The translations under genes and the position numbers were made by a program. The notes under the pieces are model-generated. The model saw only the letters and a list, made by a program, of their open reading frames with translations. It searched no databases and was not told the DNA's origin. This document shows positions 53,241 to 63,599 of a DNA stretch of 64,000 nucleotides, one piece after another; the first letter of the stretch is position 1; the number at the start of each line of letters is the position of its first letter. Source of the stretch: Calliopum simillimum (taxonomy: Eukaryota > Arthropoda > Insecta > Diptera > Lauxaniidae); NCBI GenBank assembly GCA_951812925.1, contig OX638371.1, positions 31,594,101-31,658,100 on the forward strand, written 5' to 3'.

Positions 53241-54134
53241 AGCTGTGTTCCAATGGTAGTAAATCTGACCCAGATCAGATCTGAACTCATTGGAACGCAC
53301 ACGGATTCAATTTTAAAAACTTATCATTGGCAAGAAAAGATACAAATGTCAAAACAAAAATGTCATAACAACTTCAAAAATCAATTCAAGTTATTTAATT
53401 TAACAATCGTTTATAAAACGTAAACAGAATAGCCGAAAAATGTCTAATAGAGGTTGTGGTGGTACCGCGGTTGGAAAGTTTCATATTTCCCTGGGCTTGC
53501 TGTAACTGTACAGATAATGTAGGGGCTAACAAAACTGACACAATTTGCTGATAAGTGGTCGCTTAAACAGATTGCTGGTGATATGTTTGTTGAGAGGGCA
53601 AGTTTGCCTTGCGATATTGCAATTACAACTCAGCAAAAAAAGCCATTAAGGAAAGATGGTATATTTACATATGTATGTGTATTTGTACATATTTTCAGGA
53701 CAACGCCTTTGCTATAACTGGACCTATTTTGCATAAAAAACTTCACTAAATAAAAAATAAGCTCGTGTAAATAAAAAAACCAAAATAAAATTTGAAAAAC
53801 ATAACTAAGAACGGTCAGGTCATGCTATGAAGTTTTTCTAATTTAAGTTTTATATGTCTAATAGTTTTTCTTTAGTCAAGTTCTTTTTTAATTGAAATTT
53901 TAAAATTTTCAATAATTTTTTTGACACCAGATGTCAAAACGTCAAGAAATAAATCAGTGCTGCCAAATAAAACCCATAATTTTCAGAACACTTCCATGGA
54001 TCCAAAAAAGATTTCCGAATGCATTCATGGATCCAGAAAATGGAACCAAGATCTGAGCTGGTTCTGAACTTGTTTTTGTTTTGCTTGAAAGTGAATCCGA
54101 TCCGTATCAGATCTGCTGCCATTGGAACACAGCT
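53241..54134. mobile_element. TIR element (AGCTGTGTTCCAATGG ends) enclosing an RpL23 copy
   Basis: The left end is AGCTGTGTTCCAATGG; the right end is the mirror CCATTGGAACACAGCT. A TA or ATT-like flank is present on both sides. Subterminal 'cagatcagatctgaact' at the left and 'cgtatcagatctgctg' at the right are also related inverted sequences. The interior holds a decayed RpL23 coding copy and AT-rich DNA, with no transposase. It could be a Pack-type gene-capturing element, or a MITE that received a retrocopy. Confidence 0.78.
53440..53733 (+). pseudogene. RpL23: RpL23 (60S ribosomal protein uL14) pseudogene
   Basis: The ATG at 53440 gives MSNRGCGGTAVGKFHISLGL, matching the RpL23 N-terminus (MSxRGRGGTxGGKFRISLGL). 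A deletion and shift lead to NCTDNVGANK (NCADNTGAKN). Next are GRLNRL, AGDMFVE (AGVGDMFVA), a degenerate basic segment, and QKKPLRKDGIF (QRKPFRRKDGVF). At the end are FQDNAF and AITGPILHKK (FEDNAG...AITGPVAKE). The order of blocks is that of RpL23, with internal deletions, at least three shifts and several stops. It is non-functional. The short 'gtatgtg...ttttcag' near 53670-53698 resembles an intron, but at 27-30 bases it more likely comes from a local duplication. The family sequence was recalled from memory; the block order makes the call robust. Confidence 0.85.
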
Positions 54135-54298
54135 ATTATTCGCTATGCTATTGTTTATCGCCAGTTGATTGAAATTAAACTAAATATATAAAATAAATTT
54201 TTCATCAACGAAGTTTAAAACAAGAGTTTACTTTGAGTTATGAAAACAGAATTAAATTCATTTGCCACAATCTTTTTTTCTTTTTTTTTTGATATAAA

Positions 54299-54970
54299 AA
54301 CTAGTAAGGGTGTAACTTTTGCCCTGGCCAAAAAATAAATACCCTACACTGCAGTGTTTTGAAAATTTTGCTTGTAAGCGAGGTGCCACATCTCCTTGTC
54401 CGATTTCACCCAATTTTTGTAGAGAGCTTTCATTTAGAGTTCTTAGTGTCCGAGTTAAATTTGGTTCGAATATCTCGAAAATCGCTTTCAATATAGCGTT
54501 TTGAAGCTTTTGCTTATGTGGGGGGAGACACGCCCTCTTGTCCGAGTTCACCCAGTTTTTGTTGCCCTTTTTCTCAGAGCTTGCGCTTACAATTTGTAGT
54601 ATTTATGTGTATTTTGGTTGCATTGTCGTGAAAAATACTCCTAAAATTGCATTTTGAATATATTTTTTGTATGGGCGGTAGGCGTGTCCATTAACCGATT
54701 TTGCTCATTTGCAATCCCCCGAGCTAACTTTGATAACGAAGGCGGGGTACCAAATTTCATTGAATTATCTTGCTTAGTTTTCCCAAAAAGTGTATTTCCA
54801 CACACACCCAGCCAGCCAGCCAGCCACCCAGCCAGACAGACGGACATGGCTATATCGACTCAGGAGGTGACGCTGATCAAGAATATATATACTTTTCCAT
54901 ATCTGCCACGCCTCCTTCTCTGCGTTACAAACGGAAGGGCAAAGTGAATATACCCTGGGTGTAGGGTATA
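54299..54970 (-). mobile_element. DINE-1/INE-1-like element, copy 3
   Basis: Inverted relative to copies 1 and 2. It runs from 'actagtaagggtgtaac' and 'accctacactgcag' at the left to 'ccctgggtgtagggtata' at the right, with 'cggacatggctatatcgact' at 54841 and a 'ccagccagccagccac' microsatellite. Two central units of about 141 bp remain. The overlapping 97-codon frames here are artefacts. Confidence 0.82.
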
Positions 54971-54984
54971 AAAACACTGTCCTC

Positions 54985-55075
54985 CCAGTGTGCCAAATGG
55001 TTCATATATCCGCTTTTTTTTGGGAATTTCTCCCGCAAACGGATCAGTAATGGATAAAAAAGCGGAGAATTAGAG
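54985..55075. repeat. rearranged relative of the 36255-36399 MITE
   Basis: 'ccagtgtgccaaatggttca' and 'tatccgctttttttt', followed by 'aacggatcagtaatggat' and 'aaaaaagcggag', share order and motifs with that MITE. The closing TIR is missing. Confidence 0.7.
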
Positions 55076-55266
55076 TTTCGCATCAGTCGACAAGCTGTTC
55101 TGTTCTACGTTCGGTTGGCCAACGCTGGCACTGCCGGTCTGTAAAAATTATTTGGAAAAATTAGAAAAGTTGCAACAAACCAATCCTCTTCAAAATAACT
55201 GCAACGTTTCCTCAATACGATGGCCCCATCAAGGAAGTTGAACTCATTGCAGTAGAACAGATAAGG
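55076..55266. other. unassigned DNA
   Basis: No recognised feature between the MITE relic and the MADF-like frame. Confidence 0.35.
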
Positions 55267-55536
55267 TTAATAAGTATCGCTTGATGAACCAATTCTTTTT
55301 TGACACATCAACTTTATTTTTTTCTGGTACGTAGCTAGAGCGGACATTTTTTTTTTTTTTTTTTTTTTTGCTTCGTCTTCTGTGGGCTTAAATTTTTGGG
55401 CGATTTCATCCCATGCCTTTCTTTTTAAATCTGTTCTTTTGCACAACTCGCTTTTGAAGTTCCACAGGCACTCCATTTCGCGGTACATATTAATGAAATT
55501 AATTGTTTCATTTTGGGTTAATCTCTTTTGGTCCAT
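55267..55536 (-). CDS. MADF-domain DNA-binding protein fragment
   Basis: Starts MDQKRLTQNETINFINMYRE, then CLWNFKSELCKRTDLKRKAW and DEIAQKF, then the acidic TEDEA and, after a lysine run, MSALATYQKKIKLMCQKRIG. The aromatic and charged spacing (I-x(3)-Y-x(4)-C-L-W, K-x(2)-A-W-x(2)-I) is that of MADF/Adf-1 domains, which bind DNA in transcription factors and as accessory proteins of PIF/Harbinger transposons. A T25 run (poly-Lys codons) inside the domain is abnormal. The frame ends soon after SSSDTY, before the C-terminal region usual in the family. It is probably a fragment or decayed copy. Whether host or transposon is unresolved. Confidence 0.6.
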   Translation of the reverse strand: MDQKRLTQNETINFINMYREMECLWNFKSELCKRTDLKRKAWDEIAQKFKPTEDEAKKKKKKKMSALATYQKKIKLMCQKRIGSSSDTY

Positions 55537-56237
55537 TGCTTAAACAAGTTCGAGTTTTTAAAATTTGTACTTACTTTCACCGTCGTACTTGGCAAGTTAA
55601 AATTTTTTAATTTAAATTGACGTTGAGATGGAACACAGCATAGCCGCTACGACAGAATATCATAATCTTCAGTTATGAAATTTTTATATCACAACATTTT
55701 GTGTCTCCACTAGATATTTTGCTGTTATGACTTGAACTATTGCATGATTTATTGCTCGTCGAGTCACTGTGTAACTCACTTAAGTTTCCATTGGAAAATT
55801 TTTAGTTCGAATTGTTTTTAAAAATTTATGTAACGCAAATTAAACATTAATTTTAGATATTATATAGGGGTGTGTGGGGTTAAGTGGGAAAATTTTTTCG
55901 AAGCTCCATAAAATGAACATGTTTCATGTTTCAACTTCCTATAGTAAAGAAAATTAAATAAGCTATATTTTTACCGCATAAACAAACTGAAAATATGGAT
56001 TTGTTGTGTTATCTCACGAATTCGACAACGCAACTTTCTCCCCATTTCCAAATTCTAATGCCATCGTTCGTAACTCCTTAATGGTTTATCCTTGGTTAAT
56101 TTTGGTGGCCATTAAAATGTAACAAATTTTCTTGTTCTTTTGTGAAAATCTGAAAATAATCAATTATATTAGATAGACATTCATTTAAATTATTCACGTA
56201 GATTAGATAAAATAATATTGGTTTTGAAAAATAACGA

Positions 56238-56491
56238 CTAACTTACCGTTTTTACTCCGATTTTATTATGCGAGTTTACAAACTCGACCAATTTTTCTTG
56301 GGTCACCTCACTTTCAGCAATACTCTTATCAAGTGCAGCAACGATGCGATTCAAATTGGACTTCGGCATGTGGTAATGCTTTGAAACAGCAAGGACCGAT
56401 TTCTTTTCAATTTTTATTGCTTTTAACATCTCCAATAAATCATCGGGATTTGGAGTTGCATAGTTAGTTTTTTCTCATATTTTCTCGGCAT
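56238..56491 (-). pseudogene. pogo-type transposase N-terminal exon (HTH_psq)
   Basis: The ATG at 56491 opens MPRKYEKK, followed by a one-base shift into TNYATPNPDDLLEMLKAIKI and EKKSVLAVSKHYHMPKSNLN. The block MPRKY-x-KKT and the helix-turn-helix ('psq'-type, S-x-x-x-A-x-x-x-x-x-(V/M)-P-K-S-x-L) are diagnostic of pogo transposases. The exon ends in GVKT followed by 'ggtaagtt', an excellent splice donor, so the rest of the gene should lie further left (lower coordinates) but is not recognisable there. The DDD catalytic domain is absent from the element. Confidence 0.82.
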
Positions 56492-57389
56492 AATAACTGA
56501 ATAAATAGGCTTTTGAAATTTTTATGTTCTTTATTTGATTTAAATTTTTTGAATGAATTATTTTTCATAACACTTTCGAAGTATTGGAAGGCTTTTAATA
56601 AATAAGGCTTCTGGTTTCAACAATTAACAATCAAGGAATGAATTATTTTATTTAAAAATTATTTTTCACAATCTTCATACACAAACATAAAAACATAAGC
56701 TCCTACAATATACAAATAACAAGTAGATATTTATTTTCAGTTTCAACAGGAAAATCATTTAAAAGATTAGTTTAAAATAATTTTTAATTAAAAGAAATTG
56801 ACAAAGTAAAACTCGAAGAGTGTTTACTCACAATATAAATGTATAACACTTATTTGAATCATGAAAAAGTATAATACGTTGACAAGTGGCAACGAGCAAT
56901 CGTGAAATAACATTTCAAACTCTACCCCATATGAAATTCCCCACTTCACCCCGACACCACATTTTGCAAAAATTGTGAGCGTCATTCTTTCACTCTATGA
57001 ATTACTCGAAATCCTTTCGCGCTATCAAAATTAAGACTACAAAGAATATTTGAGTGTACTTACAATCGGTTTACCTCCTAAAAAGGTCAAAATGCTTAAA
57101 AATTTAAAAATGAAATTTCAAAATCACTTAAAAATTTTACATGATTCCAGAGAGCACAAAAATACGTCTGCTTGCGTCGCTATACCATAAAGATTTGCTT
57201 GCGGTCATGACAAGTACGTAGGCTGCTATATATATTTCTGGCCTAGGCAACACTAATGTCAATAGCTAAAATCTGGCAAAACCATAATAAAGTTTTAATT
57301 ATTTAGCATAAACGTACTCAGAACGTTTTGACGTACGACCATCATTTGTGTTGTTTACAGTGACTTGTAAAAATCAATTTGGCAAAAAA

Positions 57390-58483
57390 ATGGAATTAAG
57401 GGGACATTCGCTTTTGTAATTGAAAAGAAAAACACTTTTTAAAAATTTTATTATGAAAAAACTTATATTTATTGAAGACATTTTTTTTGGATATTGTTAA
57501 ACACTGTTTAAGAAACATGACAAATTTTTTTTTTATTTTTAGTTTCCCTTAGCTGCTGTAGAGGGCGCCATCCAAAAGTTACTTTTTAAACTGGTAGGAA
57601 ATTTTTCTCCGAATCTACTCGACCGATTTTAAAAAACCAAAGAGCATTCTATTACTCATAAAAAATATTAAACAATAAGCCTCTGAAAGTTTTAAAAAAT
57701 ATTCCCCCCTTTTTTTGACGGGGCATTTTTTGAGGGTAAGTCCCTAATTTTTTTCGCATTTTTCATAAATATTCATACAAAAACTTCAAAATATAAAAAA
57801 GTATGAATTTCAAAGGCTTATTGTATAGTTGTGGGTCTCAAGAATAAAATCCATTTTGAATTTTTCAAAAATCTGTTACAGGAGGTCTAAAATATTTCCT
57901 ACCGTTTAAAAAGTAACTTTTGGATGGCGCCCTCTACAGCAGCTAAGGGAAACTAAAAAGAAAAAAAAAAACTTTTTCATATTTCTTAAACAGTGTTTAA
58001 CAATTTCCAAAAGAAATTTTGTCAATAAATAGAATAGTTTTTTCATAATAAAATTTTTAAAAAGTGTTTTTCTTTTCAATTACGAAAGCGAATGTCCCCT
58101 TAACTCGTGAACATTTCCGTGCGATCATTTTTCACAACTTTCGACGTGGATTATCACGATAAGAGTGCATCGATGAACTTAAATCCTTGTATGGCGATGA
58201 AACACCATCCTAAAGCACTGTGAAAAACTGGTTTAATAAATTCAATCGTGGCCGACGCTCGCTCAAAGACGAATTCCATGAAGGTCGTCCAAAAACGGCC
58301 GTTGTGCCAGGGAACATTGATGCCGTGCGTGAACTGATAATGCACGATCGTCATGTGACATACCATGAGATAAAGGCATCCTTGGGCATTAGTTCCACTC
58401 CAATACATTCGATTTGGCAGAAACACTTTGTTGTAAAAAACGTTTGTTCTCTTTGGAAACCAGATAATTTATCAATCGCTTAA
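57390..58483 (+). pseudogene. mariner transposase, N-terminal part, split at codon 3 by a TTAA foldback
   Basis: ATG-GAA-TTA lies at 57390-57398. The frame resumes after the foldback with TTA-ACT-CGT-GAA-CAT-TTC, giving M-E-L then TREHFRAIIFHNFRRGLS. Two stops (after LSR and after ETPS) precede KNWFNKFNRGRRSLKDEF, EGRPKTAVVPGNIDAV, HVTYHEIKASLGIS and LWKPDNLSIA with a stop at 58481-58483. This is the HTH half of the transposase; the catalytic DDD domain is absent. The foldback duplicated the TTAA present in the codons for L-T, so the original reading frame at the insertion site can be read directly. Confidence 0.92.
57400..58099. mobile_element. TTAA-type (piggyBac-like) foldback, copy B
   Basis: It begins GGGGACATTCGCTTTTG and ends with the complement, between TTAA at 57396-57399 and 58100-58103. 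Arms of about 340 bp are near-perfect, including 'gctgctgtagagggcgccat' (57550) and 'atggcgccctctacagcagc' (57923). TTAA duplication is the signature of piggyBac-type insertion. Copy A at 37284-38676 is the same element carrying a further insert. Confidence 0.95.
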
Positions 58484-58739
58484 ATTATGCATGGAAAAAT
58501 TGATTTTCTTAACTCACTGTAAACAAAACAAATCAAAACGTTGTGAGTACGTTTATGCTAAAAAATTTCAAACTTTATTATGGTTTTGGCAGATTTTAGC
58601 TATTGACATTAGTGTTATCTAGGCTAGAAATATATATAGCAGCCCACGTACATGTCAGAAGCGCATGACAGCTATACTTTGCTAGTTTGCCTGGAAAGGA
58701 GCATTTCCAACTTTACATCACACACCCCTATTATATATT

Positions 58740-60284
58740 TTAACTTTTAATAAAAATACAAATTTTATTGATATACTTGTTAAAAATATATCTCACTAAT
58801 GATGATTTTTTTAGGGGGGTGGCATCTCCCATTTTCCAACTGAACATTATTTGTACCGTTGCTCTGGTTTAATTTTGGACTTTTCTGAAATAATCATATT
58901 GAGAAGTTTTTAAATAGAGTTCGCAACAGACCGCATTTGTTGGGAAACGCATTTTGTGTCAGCTGTTCAATTGCAATTAAATTCGACAACGGAGTGAGAA
59001 TGCCACAATGCACTAAAACATTTCAATGGAATTGAAGTTAAAATTAAGAACAATTTACCAAACCAAATCCGTGACTGCTGCATGGATGCAATGCAATTTA
59101 ATTACAATTGTATCAAGTTTAAGCGATTGCTAAGTAACCGCAAAGAACGGGAAGCGAAAAAAGTATGCTACAAGTGCGTACACTATAAAATGCAATTAAA
59201 ATTTTACTGATGCAAGATATATTAACGAGAACATGTAGAATGGATGCTACCCTTGTATGGCACTAAAATGCTCATGGAGCTACTCACCTTTGTAATACAA
59301 TATTTAAAGTTAAGTTTATTACAGTGCCAGAATATATTTAAAGCATTTTGAAGAATATTTATTTATTTTATATTAGTGGTATTCACGAAGTAGTGCAGAT
59401 GAACTAAAGAGCACAGCGTAACGCTAACCCTCATCAGTAGTCTTCATGAGAATTTACTTGTGCATAATCTCAATTCGCATCGACCCTAACACCAATTCAA
59501 AAAATCAAAGTGGATTAGTACTGAATTGAGCTATTTCAATGTGGTAACGCTGTTGATAATTGTTATCGATTGAACTAATTTGACAGAAACAATTGCACAA
59601 TTTTGAAGTCAGTTTATTAAATTTATAAATGTCACTACATTGAAAAAATATAGATAAATTGAAACCATAACAAAAGTGAGTTTTAAATAAAATATATGCT
59701 TTGGTAAAAATCAAATGAAATTTTTTCATTTTAAGATTGGAATAAATAGAAAGCACACTGTGTGGAACGAGGACAATGTGAGTTCAGGGATACTACATAA
59801 AAGTAAAATTTTCAAGTTTGGAAAAACTGAGCATTGACAGCAGGGAAAGTCATAAGCATTGCTGCGAATGGATTTTAGTGTGTTGTGTTTTACATAACAT
59901 TATTTTAAAGGACGAAGAAGTTGAAGGCATTTTGGGACATTTAATGTTACAATATCCTGAAGAGAATGGTAATAAGCAGTACTGACGACGTTTCCACAAC
60001 TAATCAAATTGAACTGATCCAGGATTTACCCCTTTCTTTATTTGATTTAAGTTTGTTTTTATTTTTCTTGGGTTTGGTCCTACTGTTTTATCTTCTCTTA
60101 ATTTATTTTCTAAATCTGAATATATGACTTTTCTGATCAAGAAGGAATGATGACAATATTTTTAATTTGATTGCGAATTTTTTTTTTTTTTCTTCTTTTT
60201 GCTGATCTTTGTCAACACGGTTTTCAGCTGCTTCTTGAGTCGTAGTCAATTTTATATATATTTTGATCGATTTTGAAATCGCGG
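58740..60284. other. unassigned DNA
   Basis: No transposon or host gene recognised. A 64-codon frame at about 59017-59211 (with CYKCVHYKM) is open on the plus strand but lacks an identifiable family. Confidence 0.4.
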
Positions 60285-60288
60285 TGTA

Positions 60289-62366
60289 CACGGTGGTTTT
60301 TAAAAAATTTTAACTTTTTGAAATACCACCCGCGATTTTTTTCAGGGATAATGTTGGGGGACCCTTCTAGTATCTAAATCTGCAAACCACGAAATCGAAC
60401 GTCTAGCCGTTTTTTTTTTTTCGACCTTTAAGTTTTTTTAACGATTTTTGAGTATGTCTCGGTGTGTATATACATATTATGTACACATATATATGTATAT
60501 ACGTACATATATATACTTGAATATATATATATGTGTAATATATATATATGGATACATATATACATACACACATACATACATATAAAAGGTATCGTTTCCA
60601 CACCATTTATTTTTTAAAAAAATCGGTTTTTTCGTATTTAAGAAAAACACAAACAAAAACCGGGAACGAAAGTAGTCACTCTAGATGTGATTTTTGATTC
60701 TTAATCCGATTCTGGTATTAGAAATGCTCTATTACGTCTGGACTTTGAGATATCCTTACATATATGTTTGAAGGACACCATTTTTTTTCCTATTTTTGAA
60801 GTTATATAACAAGATAAGGTAATATTATGCCGTAAAATCTGGTATGACAGTTAATAGCCCTAGTTTTTTCCTTGAAAACTCAATCAAACCGATAACGATA
60901 TCTTTTTTTTTGTCGGAGATATCTTTGCCTAAAAAGTTAAAAAAGTGCAAAAACACGATTTTTGGCTATATTGGATGTTATATGCAGGACACACAAAATT
61001 TTTTTCGGAATTTTGATTACCAGAAACATTTGGTACTTTCTTTTGGCTTCAAATTGAGCTATCAAATGTTTATCTGCAATATTTCTCTGCAAAGTTATGT
61101 TAACTTTAAAATCACACCATGAAACTAAAAGCGAAAAATCTCGGTTTTCGGCTATATTTGAGGTTGTATACAGTACGGACGAAATTCGTCTGCTCTTTTT
61201 TACTAACCAAAGCATTTAAAACCATTCTTTATCTTCAAAATAAGCTATCAAGAGGTCTCTTGTGATTGTTTTCCACAAAGTTATGACCATTTAAAAATTA
61301 CATTATGGAGTGCAAACTCACAGTGTACGAGTATGCCTTATATTGCTGCAACATGTTGTCTTAAAATAGTCATAACTTTTTAGAAAACAATTACAAGAGA
61401 CCACTTGTTAGCTCATTTTAAAGATAAAGAAGGGTTTTAAATGCTTCGGTTGGTAAAAAAGAGCAGACAAATTTCGTCCGTACTGTATACAACCTCAAAT
61501 ATAGCCGAAAACCGAGATTTTTCGCTTTTAGTTTCATGGTGTGATTTTAAAGTTAACATAACTTTGCAGAGAAATATTGCAGATAAACATTTGATAGCTC
61601 AATTTAAAGCCAAAAGAAAGTACCAAATGTTTCTGGTAATCGAAATTCCGAAAAAAATTTTGTGTGTCCTGCATATAACATCCAATATAGCCAAAAATCG
61701 TGTTTTTGCACTTTTTTAACTTTTTAGGCAAAGATATCTCCGACAAAAAAAAGATATCGTTATCGGTTTGATTGAGTTTTCAAGGAAAAAACTAGGGCTA
61801 TTAACTGCCATACCAGATTTTACGGCGTAATATTACCTTATCTTGTTATATAACTTCAAAAATAGGAAAAAAAATGGTGTCCTTCAAACATATATGTAAG
61901 GATATCTCAAAGTCCAGACGTAATAAAGCAATTCCAATACCGGAATCAGATTAAGCATCAAAAATCACATCTAGAGTGACTACTTTCGTTTCCGGTTTTT
62001 GTTTGTGTTTTTCTTAAATACGAAAAAACCGATTTTTTTAAAAAATAAATGGTGCGGAAACGATACCTTTTATATGTATGTATGTATGAATGTATATATG
62101 TATCCATATATATATATTACACATATATATATATTCAAGTATATATATGTACGTATATACATATATATGTGTACATAATATGTATATACACACCGAGATA
62201 TACTCAAAAATCGTTAAAAAAACTTAAAGGTCGAAAAAAAAAAAACGGCTGGACGTTCGATTTCGTGGTTTGCAGATTTAGATACTAGAAGGGTCCCCCA
62301 ACATTATCCCTGAAAAAAATCGCGGGTGGTATTTCAAAAAGTTAAAATTTTTTAAAAACCACCGTG
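60289..62366. mobile_element. 2.08-kb near-perfect palindromic element, CACGGTG ends
   Basis: Ends CACGGTGGTTTTTAAAAAAT and complement, with a 4-bp duplication TGTA (60285-60288 and 62367-62370). The two halves mirror each other almost base for base around a centre near 61310-61350. Both arms carry 'aatcggttttttcgtattta', 'ttatatgcaggacacacaaa' and a long 'tatatatgtacata' microsatellite (60455-60590 and 62070-62205). The two 92-codon frames in opposite orientation (60937-61215 and 61441-61719) are the same sequence seen twice and have no protein signature. Related to 47193-48141. Confidence 0.95.
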
Positions 62367-62370
62367 TGTA

Positions 62371-62960
62371 CTTTTCGCTTGAAAGTTTTGTCGCGTTTAT
62401 TTAATTTTATGTAGTTTTAGGCTGGCAGGAACGCCACGTAAGGTTGTTTTTAAAGGGCCTGCAAACTGCTACTCAAGGTCGCAATATTTACCGCCTACCT
62501 TTGGCTTGGTCAGCGCTATAGGCACAGCTATCTTACCAAGTCTTTCAAAAATGGGCAAGACATATGAAAATATATCTTAATGTTCTATTCATACAGTTTT
62601 CTCAGACTGATTTAATGAGGTCATAAAGACATTACTTATCCATTTTGAATCATAAACAATATTAGAATTATGTATACATTCAAGAAAAAATTTTAGAATA
62701 AATTACATAGATACCTTATAAATCAAAAAAGTAAAAATACAAATATTTAAATGTGTTCTTAAAATGTTTCCCAATGTTTAAGCTTTCAAAAATGCCCGCT
62801 GACAACTCCCGGGCCGATGTGAGCAGCCAGTCCGTCCCTGGTTGAGAGGATTAAAAATGGGAGTGCTACAAACAAAGAGTAATTTTAGTTTTCACTTATT
62901 CAAATCGAACTCATCGCACCACCTACAGCAAAAGGGCAGAACATAGTTTGCCGGGTCCGC
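62371..62960. other. unassigned DNA
   Basis: GC-richer patches at 62420-62540 and 62800-62860 look less decayed but match nothing I know. Confidence 0.35.
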
Positions 62961-62965
62961 TAGTA

Positions 62966-63295
62966 ACTGTATACATATATCTTGTGAAAGAGAAAACTTA
63001 GAAGAATAGAACTATATAAAAGAGCATACAATTTTTCATAAAAAACTTTAATATATTTTTTTTTCCACTTCGTTAGTTTTTTAGCTTTCAAAGTTTCAAA
63101 TCGTTTTTAAAATTGAGAACACTTACGCTTTAAAACTAAAAACGATTTTAACCTTTGAAAGTTAAATGCCTATCGAAGCGACATTTTTACAAAAAAAAAA
63201 AAATATTATAAAGTTTATTTTGAAAAATGTTATGCTCTTTCCAATATTCTTCTAAGTTATCTCTTTCACAAGACATATTTGTACATCTAAGTATA
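62966..63295. repeat. imperfect inverted repeat, about 330 bp
   Basis: 'tatcttgtgaaagagaaaac', 'cttagaagaata' and 'aaagagcata' at the left are mirrored by 'tatgctcttt', 'tattcttctaag' and 'ctctttcacaagaca' at the right. The inner arms are 'tcaaatcgtttttaaaatt' and 'aaaaacgattttaacctttg'. Confidence 0.8.
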
Positions 63296-63456
63296 TCCAT
63301 TACCATGCAATTCATACTTAAATCAAAGATATAAGATGCACCACCAGTAAATGTTAATATTCCTCTTAATGTCCTGCATAAGTAATATACACATAATATA
63401 CCCAAGATGTAAGGGTCGCAAAATTTAGAAAGTCGACTCACCACATAATAATACAA
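63187..63456 (-). CDS. possible exon, unrecognised
   Basis: An 89-codon frame with non-repetitive composition (SKFCDPYILGILCVYYLCRT, then GGASYIFDLSMNCMVMDI). Its C-terminal third lies in the right arm of the inverted repeat at 62966-63295. No domain recognised. It may be a fragment captured by the repeat or chance. Confidence 0.2.
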   Translation of the reverse strand: MYYYVVSRLSKFCDPYILGILCVYYLCRTLRGILTFTGGASYIFDLSMNCMVMDILRCTNMSCERDNLEEYWKEHNIFQNKLYNIFFFL

Positions 63457-63599
63457 AAATCTTTGTTGGATGTTGTTTTCAATAATTTTAAAAAGTTATT
63501 ACATAGGGTCACGACTTTTTATGCGAATGCTAATTTTTTTTCAATTTTCGTGTAGAAAGGCAGCTATGCTTTACACTAAAATTTTTTTGACCTGTTGTT

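Larger units (their letters stand above)
57200..58685 (+). mobile_element. mariner with long inverted ends, nested in the pogo-like element
   Basis: Inverted arms of about 170 bp: 'gctgctatatatatttct', 'actaatgtcaatagctaaa', 'gcaaaaccataataaag', 'tttagcataaacgtactca' and 'tgttgtttacagtgac' at the left are all mirrored at 58505-58670. It carries the N-terminal third of a mariner transposase. The outermost bases are diverged, so the exact TIR end is uncertain. Confidence 0.78.
55867..58728 (-). mobile_element. pogo-like element, outer level of a three-level nest
   Basis: Ends GGGGTGTGTG and CACACACCCC are flanked by the repeated TATTATATA (55858-55866 and 58729-58737). If only the central TA is the duplication, this is standard for Tc1/mariner-pogo; the rest may be chance in AT-rich DNA. 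Subterminal motifs 'gttaagtgggaaaa' (left) and, inverted, 'ccccacttcacccc' near 56955 recur. The minus strand carries a pogo-like HTH exon. The right half is occupied by a mariner. Confidence 0.65.

Noticed and set aside
53670..53698. Intron with 'gtatgtg...ttttcag' in the RpL23 copy
   Set aside because: Under 30 bases, shorter than fly introns; better explained as a local duplication in a pseudogene.
59017..59211. 64-codon open frame with CYKCVHYKM
   Set aside because: No initiating Met context, splice signals or family; the length is within chance for this window.
60937..61719. Two 92-codon ORFs with nearly identical products on opposite strands
   Set aside because: They are the two arms of the 2.08-kb palindrome, not two genes; no protein motif.
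62940..62965. Helitron 3' end ('gccgggtccgctagtaac')
   Set aside because: CTAGT after a GC-rich stretch is suggestive, but no adjacent hairpin and no matching 5' TC end were found.
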